Below, piece after piece: positions 41,654-49,844 of a stretch of DNA of 64,000 nt; the first letter of the stretch is position 1, and each line of letters begins with the position of its first letter. The stretch spans positions 1 to 64,000 of the forward strand of contig CALVEV010000029.1 of the NCBI GenBank assembly GCA_944326685.1. The letters are read 5' to 3'. The DNA is from Candidatus Gastranaerophilales bacterium. Lineage in GTDB: Bacteria; Cyanobacteriota; Vampirovibrionia; Gastranaerophilales; Gastranaerophilaceae. The notes under the pieces are model-generated. The model did no database searches. It was given only the letters and a program-made list of their open reading frames with translations, and was not told the DNA's origin. A program made the translations under genes and the position numbers.

Positions 41654-41908
41654 ATGGTTGGATATCACAAATTTATTTTGGAGGATAAGTTGTTTAGAAG
41701 TAGAGATATGGGGAGAGCTATAGCTGTTAGAAGATGGACACCTACAGCTTTAGAATGTTATAAAAGAGGATGTAATTGCGAAGGTTGCTTCTACAGCGAT
41801 TTCTTCAAAGGAACATCCCAAAAATGTCAAATGAAAGCTTCTGTTCTTGAACTAGTAAGAGTTATCGGAACGCCGGATGTTGAAATTCCACAAATTATTG
41901 CAGACTAA
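41654..41908 (+). CDS. Cys-rich small protein, function unknown
   Basis: An 84-residue protein with four clustered cysteines, CYKRGCNCEGC, and a fifth in SQKCQMKASVLELVRVIGTPD. The spacing suggests one metal site (Zn or Fe-S) followed by a helix ending at a conserved-looking GTPD. The start is supported by the promoter and leader hairpins immediately upstream. I do not recognise a named family. It precedes hpf on the same strand but appears to have its own promoter. Confidence 0.65.
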   Translation: MVGYHKFILEDKLFRSRDMGRAIAVRRWTPTALECYKRGCNCEGCFYSDFFKGTSQKCQMKASVLELVRVIGTPDVEIPQIIAD

Positions 41909-41970
41909 TGGGTTTAAAAATAAGTCAGTATGGTGTATAATAAAAAATGTACACATTATTGGAGGCATAC

Positions 41971-42360
41971 ATGCATATACACGTTAATGGTAAAAACATT
42001 GAAATCACAGATGCTATCAAAGCTTATGTTAAAGAAAAATTAGGCAAAGTAGTTAATCACTACGATCAAATCCAAGGCATCAAAGTTATTTTAACAGTAA
42101 TCAAAAACCCTTCAGCATCTGGCAAACACGTTGCAGAAGTTAAATGTACCTTAAGTAGCGGTACTGTTGTTCACGTAGAAGAATCTGCTGAATCTATGTA
42201 TGCTAGTATTGATTTAATTGCTGATAAACTTGATAGACAAGTTAAAAAAGTTAAAAATAAATCTTTATATGCAGATAAAAACACTATCAGAAATACTGAA
42301 GTTGAAGTTGTTGAAGTTGATGATGAAGACGAAGTTGAAGAAATCAAAGCTATCGACTAG
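41971..42360 (+). CDS. hpf: Ribosome hibernation-promoting factor, short form (HPF/RaiA)
   Basis: Start at MHIHVNGKNIEITDAI (41971), with GGAGG four bases before ATG; the frame from 41947 overlaps this site. The 129-residue protein is a single S30AE/sigma-54 modulation domain (ITDAIKAYVKEKLGKVVNHYD, AEVKCTLSSGTVVHVEE, YASIDLIADKLDRQVKK) with an acidic tail. It lacks the C-terminal dimerisation domain of long HPF. Binds the 30S decoding site in stationary phase to inactivate or protect ribosomes. Confidence 0.93.
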   Translation: MHIHVNGKNIEITDAIKAYVKEKLGKVVNHYDQIQGIKVILTVIKNPSASGKHVAEVKCTLSSGTVVHVEESAESMYASIDLIADKLDRQVKKVKNKSLYADKNTIRNTEVEVVEVDDEDEVEEIKAID

Positions 42361-42384
42361 TCAGTATTAAGCAAAAAATATTCT

Positions 42385-42415
42385 AAGACCGATTTGTATA
42401 AAATCGGTCTTTTTT
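42385..42415 (+). terminator. Rho-independent terminator after hpf
   Basis: Stem AAGACCGATTT / AAATCGGTCTT followed by T5. Confidence 0.92.
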
Positions 42416-42456
42416 AATATATTGAACTAATCGTAAAAAATATATATAATCAATAT

Positions 42457-43464
42457 ATGGCAACAATTAAGAAACTAAATTACTTCAATCGCTCAAAAAT
42501 TAGAAAAATGGTTCAGTTTTTGAACGTAACAAGAAACAATGATTTTATGAATATGCTTTCAATCAGCCCCTTTGGAGCATTACATAATCTTTTGCCATTA
42601 AAGTACAAATTCCTTGATGAAACTTTTATTATATCTGAAGGAAATAATGAAGATTTTGGAATGATTACTGTTTCTCCTAGATTTGGGAATTATTATAAAC
42701 TCATAATTTCTCAATTATTCTTTTCTGAAAAGTCATATGATTTAGCTCAACAACTTATAAATTTTGTTGTATCTCATTATGGCGCAAACGGAGCAAATGC
42801 TTTCTTTGTGACTATAAATCAAGTATATAGCGACTTAATCAAATTATTCATTTCTCAATGTGGATTTAGACAATGTTCCTCTATACAAATTTGGGAAGTT
42901 AACAAAATCTCTTTTAAAAAATCTACAACTATCAAATATAGAAGATTAAGAGATTCTGATTTAAAAGAATTATCTGAAATTTATAACGACTCTTTAATGA
43001 CACATTTTAAACCAACGTTAGAACGTTCTGATAAAGAATTTTCTGAATCAATTTGTCACGGTTTAACATATTCATCAGAATACAGATATGTAATTGAAGA
43101 TACTTCATCAGATAGAGTTTTAGGTTATTTCTTAATCTCAACAGATGACAACGAAAACTTCTTAGTTGATTTTAATTACTCAGACGGTTACGCAATAGAC
43201 CTTGATGGAATAATGTATTATGCGACAAGAGAAATACTTAAACGCGTTAGAAGATTCAAATTATATGTGAAAATAAAAAATTACCTAAAAACAGGTGAAG
43301 CACAACAACGATATGCCCAAGAAAACCATTTTTCTTGTATCCAAACAAAACTAATGCTAGTAAAAGATTTCTATCGAGTAATAAAACAAGAATCCCCACT
43401 AAAAGAGCTAAAAGAATTTATTATGATAGGTGATCTCAACCACGACAAAAGACTAGAAGTTTAA
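42457..43464 (+). CDS. GNAT-acetyltransferase-like protein, function unknown
   Basis: A 335-residue soluble protein. Its C-terminal half (about residues 160-310) has GNAT-like order: IKYRRLRDSDLKELSEIYNDS, then YVIEDTSSDRVLGYFLIS, then LDGIMYYATREILKRV. The N-terminal half (MVQFLNVTRNNDFMNML, LAQQLINFVVSHYGANGANAFFVTIN) may be a second, degenerate GNAT unit. The acetyl-CoA loop is not clearly preserved, so activity is unsure. TATAAT lies six bases before ATG. The 3' end overlaps the convergent Abi-like gene by 12 bases. Confidence 0.6.
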   Translation: MATIKKLNYFNRSKIRKMVQFLNVTRNNDFMNMLSISPFGALHNLLPLKYKFLDETFIISEGNNEDFGMITVSPRFGNYYKLIISQLFFSEKSYDLAQQLINFVVSHYGANGANAFFVTINQVYSDLIKLFISQCGFRQCSSIQIWEVNKISFKKSTTIKYRRLRDSDLKELSEIYNDSLMTHFKPTLERSDKEFSESICHGLTYSSEYRYVIEDTSSDRVLGYFLISTDDNENFLVDFNYSDGYAIDLDGIMYYATREILKRVRRFKLYVKIKNYLKTGEAQQRYAQENHFSCIQTKLMLVKDFYRVIKQESPLKELKEFIMIGDLNHDKRLEV

Positions 43465-44259
43465 CCTAAGTTGAGTATCTAAATCATATTTATCAGTATG
43501 TCTATAACCTAACTCCTGTTTCAAAGCATACATTTGTCGCAAAATTGTCCAAGGAGAAGGTAAATCTTTAGGTTCATATCCATTATATAATGCAATTTCA
43601 TCGCACAAATCCATTAAAACCCTATGTTTATTATAATAATATTCCATCTCATCATCTCTTTTTACATCAATTTCCAATAAATCAGGTCGTAACTCACTTA
43701 TAGATTTTAATATAGTTTTAATTGACGGCTTTAAACCATATTGTGGAAGTTCTTTTATCCCTGCAATATTACGTCCCATATAATATTCATATTTTTGTAA
43801 AACATTAAGATAATCATTTTTATTTTTTTCATAATCTTTGAAATTATAATGAGCAATATCATTCCTCAATTCACACAATATTTTTTTAGAATCAATTAAT
43901 ATACCAAATTTTTCCGGAATATTTGAATAAAAATTTTCTGTTATCTCAGGTTGTTGAAACTCTTTACAATTTAAAATTAAAACTAAAATATCAGATAAAT
44001 AAAATAAATTTATTATGTTAATAAATTTTTTATCATTTCTAAGTTGTGGATTGTTCAAAATTGCTAATATAGCATTTCCTGATTTTCTATTATATCTCTC
44101 CAATCTATCCTTATTATAGAAAAATCGTCTAAAAGTATTTATTGCATCATCTTTATAATAAGAAAGTACAGATGAAATTAATTTGTGTTTCATCACCATT
44201 TCTAAACGCATTAATCTACAATATATTTTTGAGAATTCGAAATAATATTTTTCAATCAT
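43453..44259 (-). CDS. Abi_2/AbiF-like HEPN-domain protein (candidate RNase toxin)
   Basis: A 268-residue soluble, helical protein. The N-terminus (IYCRLMRLEMVMKHKLISSVLSYY) matches the helical start of Abi_2 proteins. Residues about 135-145 read ELRNDIAHYNF, containing the HEPN ribonuclease motif R-N-x3-H (Rx4H class). AbiF/Abi_2 HEPN proteins act in abortive infection, and AbiF members are linked to an upstream structured RNA. Such an RNA gene lies at 44287-44387 on the same strand. Extended -10 TGTTATAAT is seven bases before ATG, so the mRNA is nearly leaderless and separately transcribed. Assignment rests on motif and context, not on a search. Confidence 0.6.
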   Translation of the reverse strand: MIEKYYFEFSKIYCRLMRLEMVMKHKLISSVLSYYKDDAINTFRRFFYNKDRLERYNRKSGNAILAILNNPQLRNDKKFINIINLFYLSDILVLILNCKEFQQPEITENFYSNIPEKFGILIDSKKILCELRNDIAHYNFKDYEKNKNDYLNVLQKYEYYMGRNIAGIKELPQYGLKPSIKTILKSISELRPDLLEIDVKRDDEMEYYYNKHRVLMDLCDEIALYNGYEPKDLPSPWTILRQMYALKQELGYRHTDKYDLDTQLRLNF

Positions 44260-44286
44260 ATTTGGGATTATAACATAAAATATATT

Positions 44287-44387
44287 AAAAAGTGCATATC
44301 ACAGGATGTGACATGCACTTACTTGCTTCTGTACTATGGGAGTTTGTCTAGCAAACCTAAGCCCAATCTCTATTAGAGCTAGAGTAC
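44287..44387 (-). ncRNA. Structured small RNA upstream of the Abi/HEPN-like gene (candidate RNA antitoxin)
   Basis: Promoter TTGAAA-17-TATAAT (44422-44394, minus) is nearly ideal; the RNA should start at G 44387. Predicted fold: GUACU pairs with AGUAC about 50 nt later; inside are hairpins CUCU-AAU-AGAG and GUUUG-CUAGA-CAAAC; the loop's GCUAG is complementary to CUAGC near the 5' end (pseudoknot). The terminator stem AAGTGCATGTCACA / TGTGATATGCACTT plus T5 ends the RNA 28 bases before the HEPN-like start codon. There is no open reading frame of note. Confidence 0.72.
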
Positions 44388-44574
44388 ATTTATATTATAA
44401 ACTATTATCATAGCATTTTCAAGATATTTTATATAAAGTTGAGAAAAAGCCCTGAAAAGAAATAAATAAAATTTGTAGGTTTCAATAATAACTTACCCAC
44501 TTATTATAAAAATTTTGGATGGCATAAATATAATAAATAATAAAAAATATATTTACCTCTTTACCCCTACCCCT

Positions 44575-44680
44575 AAAAAAAACTCCTCGTTAGAAACAAT
44601 GAGGAGTAAAACTAGAATTAGGAAGGGAATTAGGGTATATAAAAAATCTTTTTTATTAATCTCTCTCTGATTACATATAT
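44575..44680 (-). ncRNA. Possible small transcript with shared promoter block and terminator
   Basis: The 25-base block at 44671-44695 is identical to that before the 51-residue gene (23733-23757). On the minus strand it is followed by AGAGAGAG and, about 70 bases later, by a terminator (stem ACTCCTC / GAGGAGT, 44582-44607, then T8). No ATG-started frame lies between, so it is either a small RNA or the remnant of a lost small gene. Confidence 0.45.
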
Positions 44681-44789
44681 ATAAAGTATATACTCGAACC
44701 CTAATTTCAATGCTCGGATTTTTCGTTACAAAAGTTAATATTTTATAAAATAATAGGTAGAACCCTACCTTTTATGGTATGATTTTTAT

Positions 44790-45224
44790 ATGAAAGAAGA
44801 GAATAGTTGTAGTTATTTTATTAGGAATATTGCGCATACTATTAAATGTATGCAGGATAAATGTTTAGTCCATTATGGGCTTACAAATCAACAAGCTAGG
44901 CTATTAGGTGAGATTACCAGATTATCTGGGAAGAAAAAAGTTTTTGGCCGTCGTGATTTAGAAAAATTACTTAATTTGAAAGGGCCTTCTGTTACAAGTC
45001 TTTTACACGGGTTAGAGAAAAAGGGACTTATTGAGACAGAATGCAGTAATAAGGATGCAAGAAGAAAAGTTTTGAAACCGACTGATGAGGGGAAAAAACT
45101 TATTAAGCATATGGATTTAGTATTTGAGGCAACAGAAAATCAACTAACCGATAGATTAACTTCTGAAGAAATAGATAAATTTAAAGAGTACCTAGAAGTA
45201 GCATTCGAAAATATGAATGAATAA
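44790..45224 (+). CDS. MarR-family transcriptional regulator
   Basis: A 144-residue dimeric winged-helix regulator. The wHTH runs NQQARLLGEITRLSGKKKVFGRRDLEKLL, GPSVTSLLHGLEKKGLIETE (recognition helix), and SNKDARRKVLKPTDEGKKL (wing with the family DxR motif). Terminal helices form the dimer arm. Extended -10 TGGTATGAT ends six bases before ATG (leaderless). It lies directly before the AsmA-like gene on the same strand, 30 bases apart, and may control it. Confidence 0.9.
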   Translation: MKEENSCSYFIRNIAHTIKCMQDKCLVHYGLTNQQARLLGEITRLSGKKKVFGRRDLEKLLNLKGPSVTSLLHGLEKKGLIETECSNKDARRKVLKPTDEGKKLIKHMDLVFEATENQLTDRLTSEEIDKFKEYLEVAFENMNE

Positions 45225-45254
45225 GTTTCTGTTATATGCTATACTAGGTTAAAA

Positions 45255-48200
45255 ATGATTAAAAAGTATCTTAAATATATAATTCTTTTTTTAATATTGT
45301 ATCTATTATGGGCAATCGGTTTACCGCAATTGTTCAAATTAAATATTGATAACATTGAACAAGCAATACAGAAAGAATCAGGATACAACGTAGAACTTGT
45401 AGATGCTCAATTAAATACTTGGTTTCCGCCTCATTTAAAGGTGAGAGCTAAAAGTGTCCAGGTATTAAACAAGGATAAATCAAAAGCGTTATTAATAGAA
45501 AATCCTTATTTAAATATTAAAGTCCTTCCTTTATTAATTGGCAAATGTCATATTAGAATGGTTGAGGCTTCTAATATTGAGTCTAATTTTATTTTGGCAG
45601 GCAATCAATTATATTTGGGAGATTATTTGATTGATTTTGCAAAACAAAATAATATAAACGCTTGTGTCGATAGAATTAAAATTTATAAATATAATATCTC
45701 TCTTTTTGATAAAACATCAAACATGCCTGTTAGTTTAAAAGGACAGGACTTATATTATAAAGAAACTAGAAATTACATTTTATCTAACTCAGAAAATACT
45801 CTTATTGTTGGGAAAGATGTATCTAAAGCTAATTATGATATTAAAATCCCTAAAAAAAGATATATAAAAGGGGCTAAGATTAATTTAAATTTATACAATT
45901 TAAAATTAAAATCTTTTGAAAACATTATTAAATTATTTATAAATGACGAAATTTTATCAGTAGATGGAACTATTAATATTACATCTAATAATTCCGATCT
46001 TGATGGGGTTATAGAGAATTTAAAAATCATCACTAAAAACCCTGCAAAAAGTATTATTTTCCCTAAAAAATTCGTTATTGATACTAATTTTATTTTAAAA
46101 TCAAATGATTTAATCATACATTCCTGCAAAGCAAATGGTGGTAACGTTCACTCAGAAATTTCAGGAGAAATTAAAAAAATTACAACATTAAAACCAATAT
46201 TTGATTTACATATTAAAATGGATAAGTCTGATGTCAGAGAGATTGCAAATATGCTTCCTCCTGTCGTTGTTCCAACTTTTAATGTGTATCGATTAAAAAT
46301 GTATCCGTTTTATGGTTTTGCTAAAGCTGATATGAAAATCAAAGGTGCATTCCCAGAGCCAAATATGGACGGATATGTTGATGTGTCAGAAGCTTATTTA
46401 ATAAAACCAATTCCTAATGCAGGAAAAGCAAACATAAATATCAATTTTATTGAAAAACATATGGAATTAGATGTTGTTGTTCCTGCAGGAAATAACCAAA
46501 CAGTTTATGTCACAGGAAGAATAAACGATTATGGCGATTATAGAGCTGATTTAAGAATCAGAAGCTCAAAATCAGTAGATTTAGCAACTGCTGAATTCGT
46601 ATTGAACCCGCTACATGAAATTTTAAGATTCCTTATTGGGCCTGTGCCTATTATGCAAGTAACAGGTAAAGGAAACATTAATATAAGAGTTATCGGTTCT
46701 AAAAAAGATCCTCATATTTGGGGTGATTTTAATTTCATAAATGCTAATGCATCTTTTAATGACGTTAAACATTTAGTATTAAAAAATGCGACAGGAACAT
46801 TAAATTTCAATAATAGAACTGCTCATTTTGTAAACAATACAGGAACAGTTAACAATCAACCTTTCAAAGTTGATGGTGTTTGTTCACTATTTGGAGACAT
46901 AGATTTTGATGTAACAGGGAACAACCAACCATTAAATGTATTGCTTGCAACAATAAAAGACTCTCCAATGCTTGTACCTATCAAAACAATCGTTCCTGAT
47001 ATTAAAAATGCAAAAGGTAATATTGATTTAAAACTTAACCTAACAGGAAAACTTCCAAACATTAATTATATTAAGCTTAACGAAAATTTATTTGCTAAAG
47101 GTGAAATTAAGCTTAAAGACAATTCTATGTCACTTAATGGATTACCTATAAAACGAGTTAGGGGACTTATTAAATTCAACAATCTTGATTTAGAAGTTAA
47201 TCTTAACAACATATTAGATGATTTTTCAAAAATTAATATCACAGGAGAAATAAAAAAAGGAATTGCTAACATTGTTGCAAGTTCTAATAGAATGAATCTA
47301 AGAGAATTTACAAAAGATATATTTAATGAACTTGATGACTGTTATGTACAATTTAATGCAGAATATCAAGGAAGAATAGACAAAATTGAACTTGATAAAA
47401 TTAAATGCAAAGGACACGTTTTAAGAAATAACAAACCTATTAAAAATATAAAAATTTTAACCGGCGATTTAGAATTAAATAATTCAAAACTTAAATTAAA
47501 AAATGTTTATGGATTTGTTAAACATAATCCTTTTAATATTAATTTAACTGTTAACAATATTTCAGAAGATTTAAGAAAAATTAAAATTGATTCTGATTTG
47601 AATATAAAGAATTTTGATTTATCTAGTTTGAATTATTTTACATCATCAAGTCTTATACCAAAAGAAATTAAATTAGAATTAAAAAAATTGAAAATTGTAT
47701 CAGGGAATAGTGATATAACAGCTAAAATAAAAAATAATCGAGTTAACGCAAATTTAGATTTAAAAAACATTAACGCAATTTATATTTACAAAAGACCTAT
47801 TCCAGTAAGGCTTATCCACGGACAAATAGTTATTAAAAATAATAGAATATTTATCAACAAAATGAATTATTTGGTTGATGAGATGCCTGTACTCATTTAT
47901 GGTAATATCAGTCAAGTGTTATCAAATCCAAGACTTAATATTCATATTAATTCTAAACTCTCTCAAAAAACATTTGATAAATATTGGAATGAAGATAATA
48001 TATACCCAATAAAAGTGAAAGGTGATATTTTATTAGGTTCATTAATTACCGGAACATTAGATAAAATAAATACAAGACTTGATTTGAAATTAGAAGAAAA
48101 TTCAAATATTTATTATATGGGAGCAACAGTTGGAGATATAGAAAATCCTATTACAGTAAATACTGATTTTGATATCATAGGTAAAAATTTAATTAGGTTA

Positions 48201-49628
48201 AACAAATTCCAATATAGTAAATTACTTTCATCACAAAATAACAGACAATATTTGTTCCCTCTATTAACTGTTAAGGGTGGAATAACCTATTATAATAATA
48301 ATTTTTATAAATTTGATAATCTCACAATAAAAACACAAGCTCCTACAGATGCAAGAATTTTCAACGTTGTATTTAGAAAACCTACTATTAAACATGGTCA
48401 ATTCACATCTGATTTAAGAATTAATGGAAAATCTACATCTCCAAAAATTCTTGGTGATTTAGTAATTAATGGTATGGATATGCCATTTTTAAACACAAAT
48501 ATAAAAGATTTATCCCTACATTTTAATGACAATGACATCTACATCCAATCAAAAGGAGAAGTAATGTCAAATAATGTTGTAATGAATGCTGTTGTTAAAA
48601 ATAAATTCGCATCAGAATATATAATTAAAAAAGCAGATATTGCACTTAAACACCTTGATATGAATTCGTTAATGTCTGAATTAAAACAACTAGAATTAAG
48701 AACTTTTAATGAAAATCAACCAAAAGTTAACACAGGATATAATTCCAATGTAATGAATTCACTTATTATAAATAACTTAACTGTCCGAGCAGACAGCATT
48801 GTCATTAAAAATATAAAAGCGAACAATCTTAAAGCAGAATGTTCATTAAATGAAAAAATGCAATTTGCAGTTAAAAAATTTAGCTTTGATATCGCTGATG
48901 GTGAAGTAACAGGTGGAATAAACCTTAATTTATTAAATAACATATTAAAATTAAAGGTTAATGCAGATAGCGTTAATGCAAATGATATCTTAACTGCTGT
49001 TTTTGATGTTCCAAACCAAATTTTCGGGAAATTAACAGGAACTATTGAAATAATGACAAATGTTTCAAATGATATAACAAGCAAGGAAACACTATCCGGT
49101 AAAGCAACATTTACCGTAAAAGATGGTCGTATGCCAAAACTTGGCTCATTAGAATACTTATTAAAAGCAGGAAACACTTTAAAAAGTGGTATTACAGGAA
49201 TTACAATGAATAGTATTATTGATCTTATTACCCCACTTAAAACAGGTGAATTCTCAAGCATTAACGGTAATATGATAATTAAGCAAGGTATAGTAGAAAA
49301 CATCGAAATTAATTCAATAAGTAAAGATTTGAATTTGTTTATTAAAGGGAAATATAATCTAGTAACCGAAATTGCTGATATGAAGGTATTAGGTCAATTA
49401 TCAAGAAAAGTTTCAACAATTTTCGGAACAGTTGGAAATATTTCTATTAATTCAATTTTCAATAAAATTCCGGGGGTAAATTTGGATGAGAATAGTCAAT
49501 TGATAAATGAATTAAACAGAATACCAGGGATAGAATTATCAAACAAAGCATATAGAAAATTTGTTGTAGAAATCTATGGTGACCCTAATTCAGATAACAA
49601 CGTTAAGAGCTTCAAATGGATTAACTAG
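45255..49628 (+). CDS. Giant AsmA/TamB-like envelope protein
   Basis: A 1457-residue protein with one N-terminal TM helix (about residues 5-27) and a long, repetitive beta-rich periplasmic body. Repeating segments such as LNIKVLPLLIG, ADMKIKGAFPEPNMDGYV and INVRVIGSKKDPHIWGDF-like units are typical of AsmA-like repeats. The last roughly 250 residues (GKATFTVKDGRMPKLGSLEYLLKAGN, NGNMIIKQGIVENIEINS) match an AsmA C-terminal-like region. Large members (YhdP, TamB) form hydrophobic grooves carrying phospholipid to the outer membrane, which implies a diderm envelope. AGG lies near ATG, just after TATACT. Confidence 0.85.
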   Translation: MIKKYLKYIILFLILYLLWAIGLPQLFKLNIDNIEQAIQKESGYNVELVDAQLNTWFPPHLKVRAKSVQVLNKDKSKALLIENPYLNIKVLPLLIGKCHIRMVEASNIESNFILAGNQLYLGDYLIDFAKQNNINACVDRIKIYKYNISLFDKTSNMPVSLKGQDLYYKETRNYILSNSENTLIVGKDVSKANYDIKIPKKRYIKGAKINLNLYNLKLKSFENIIKLFINDEILSVDGTINITSNNSDLDGVIENLKIITKNPAKSIIFPKKFVIDTNFILKSNDLIIHSCKANGGNVHSEISGEIKKITTLKPIFDLHIKMDKSDVREIANMLPPVVVPTFNVYRLKMYPFYGFAKADMKIKGAFPEPNMDGYVDVSEAYLIKPIPNAGKANININFIEKHMELDVVVPAGNNQTVYVTGRINDYGDYRADLRIRSSKSVDLATAEFVLNPLHEILRFLIGPVPIMQVTGKGNINIRVIGSKKDPHIWGDFNFINANASFNDVKHLVLKNATGTLNFNNRTAHFVNNTGTVNNQPFKVDGVCSLFGDIDFDVTGNNQPLNVLLATIKDSPMLVPIKTIVPDIKNAKGNIDLKLNLTGKLPNINYIKLNENLFAKGEIKLKDNSMSLNGLPIKRVRGLIKFNNLDLEVNLNNILDDFSKINITGEIKKGIANIVASSNRMNLREFTKDIFNELDDCYVQFNAEYQGRIDKIELDKIKCKGHVLRNNKPIKNIKILTGDLELNNSKLKLKNVYGFVKHNPFNINLTVNNISEDLRKIKIDSDLNIKNFDLSSLNYFTSSSLIPKEIKLELKKLKIVSGNSDITAKIKNNRVNANLDLKNINAIYIYKRPIPVRLIHGQIVIKNNRIFINKMNYLVDEMPVLIYGNISQVLSNPRLNIHINSKLSQKTFDKYWNEDNIYPIKVKGDILLGSLITGTLDKINTRLDLKLEENSNIYYMGATVGDIENPITVNTDFDIIGKNLIRLNKFQYSKLLSSQNNRQYLFPLLTVKGGITYYNNNFYKFDNLTIKTQAPTDARIFNVVFRKPTIKHGQFTSDLRINGKSTSPKILGDLVINGMDMPFLNTNIKDLSLHFNDNDIYIQSKGEVMSNNVVMNAVVKNKFASEYIIKKADIALKHLDMNSLMSELKQLELRTFNENQPKVNTGYNSNVMNSLIINNLTVRADSIVIKNIKANNLKAECSLNEKMQFAVKKFSFDIADGEVTGGINLNLLNNILKLKVNADSVNANDILTAVFDVPNQIFGKLTGTIEIMTNVSNDITSKETLSGKATFTVKDGRMPKLGSLEYLLKAGNTLKSGITGITMNSIIDLITPLKTGEFSSINGNMIIKQGIVENIEINSISKDLNLFIKGKYNLVTEIADMKVLGQLSRKVSTIFGTVGNISINSIFNKIPGVNLDENSQLINELNRIPGIELSNKAYRKFVVEIYGDPNSDNNVKSFKWIN

Positions 49629-49650
49629 GGGTAGGGGTAAATATAATTAA

Positions 49651-49693
49651 GTCATTACGAGGAATAAAAGTTTTTATTGTTCCGAAGTAATCT
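49651..49693. repeat. REP-like repeat unit
   Basis: GTCATTACGAGGAATAAAAG followed by TTTTTATTGTTCCGAAGTAATCT: same family as the unit at 40709-40752. The interior GGAATAAAA / TTTTATTGTTCC can form a hairpin. Confidence 0.55.
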
Positions 49694-49844
49694 GATATAA
49701 TTGGGGTTTTATTTTTCGACTTCTTTGTCACTTTTTCACTTAGTAACCTAGCCCTTAACATATAAAGATTTGGTTAAGGTTTTTCATGTTTTTGATATAA
49801 TTGAATAGTTAACGAGAAAAGAGAAAAGAGAAGAAAGCGAGAAG

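Noticed and set aside
44287-44387. The RNA upstream of the HEPN-like gene as a sixth-family type I element copy
   Set aside because: It lacks AGGG start, peptide frame and a facing promoter; its fold and single promoter set it apart.
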